6,016 nt of DNA from Quisquiliibacterium sp. (GTDB lineage: Bacteria > Pseudomonadota > Gammaproteobacteria > Burkholderiales > Burkholderiaceae_E), in the NCBI GenBank assembly GCA_030830765.1, contig JAURMJ010000247.1, forward strand, positions 1 to 6,016, in the 5' to 3' direction. Below, one piece after another: positions 5,982-6,016 of the stretch (position 1 is the stretch's first letter; each line of letters opens with the position of its first letter). The notes under the pieces are model-generated. The model made no database searches. It saw only the letters and a list, made by a program, of their open reading frames with translations, and was not told the origin of the DNA. The position numbers and the translations under genes are program-made.

Positions 5982-6016
5982 TATAAAAAAATAAATAATA
6001 AATTTTTTTAAAGCAT
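5951..6016. other. Extremely AT-rich tail, foreign to the rest of the window
   Basis: Only 6 of these 66 bases are G or C (about 9%), while the rest of the window is clearly GC-rich. It contains runs of A and T but no recognisable gene, inverted repeat or insertion-sequence end. It is joined in frame to the enzyme I coding sequence across a transition at about 5927-5950. It could be a chimeric assembly or amplification end, or true foreign DNA; nothing here decides. Confidence 0.8.

Overview
The window looks like chromosomal DNA from a GC-rich proteobacterium. The methionine genes read most like beta/gammaproteobacterial MetX and MetW, although the riboswitch class in front of them is best known from Alphaproteobacteria; I cannot fix the lineage from sequence alone. 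All six protein genes lie on the minus strand, so the biological order runs from right to left. No RNA genes, CRISPR arrays or insertion sequences are visible, and no gene-free stretch exceeds about 210 bases.

Right end (about 4971-6016): the PEP-binding C-terminal half of a PTS enzyme I (ptsI type), complete at its C-terminus. It lacks the phosphohistidine domain. Around 5927-5950 the sequence changes abruptly from GC-rich coding DNA to a tail that is about 9% GC (5951-6016), which suggests a chimeric contig end or a real disruption.

Region 4759-4970 is the most interesting part. On the minus strand it holds, in order, a promoter with a perfect TTGACA -35 box, a SAM-II (metA-type) riboswitch aptamer starting at the predicted transcription start, an intrinsic terminator with nine U residues, a Shine-Dalgarno site and a GTG start for metX. 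The terminator loop can pair with aptamer strands, which suggests a SAM-OFF antitermination mechanism. This also shows that the metX start is 4758, not further upstream.

Region 2928-4758 is a metX-metW operon: homoserine O-acyltransferase, the first committed step from homoserine to methionine, followed by its usual partner MetW.

Left part (1-2783): an exported SUMF1/formylglycine-generating-enzyme-like protein lacking the catalytic cysteine pair; an Fe(II)/2-oxoglutarate dioxygenase of the PhyH family whose motifs resemble ectoine hydroxylase and proline 4-hydroxylase; and a PLP-dependent diaminopropionate ammonia-lyase cut by the left edge of the window. The last two suggest amino-acid modification or breakdown, but a shared pathway is only an inference.
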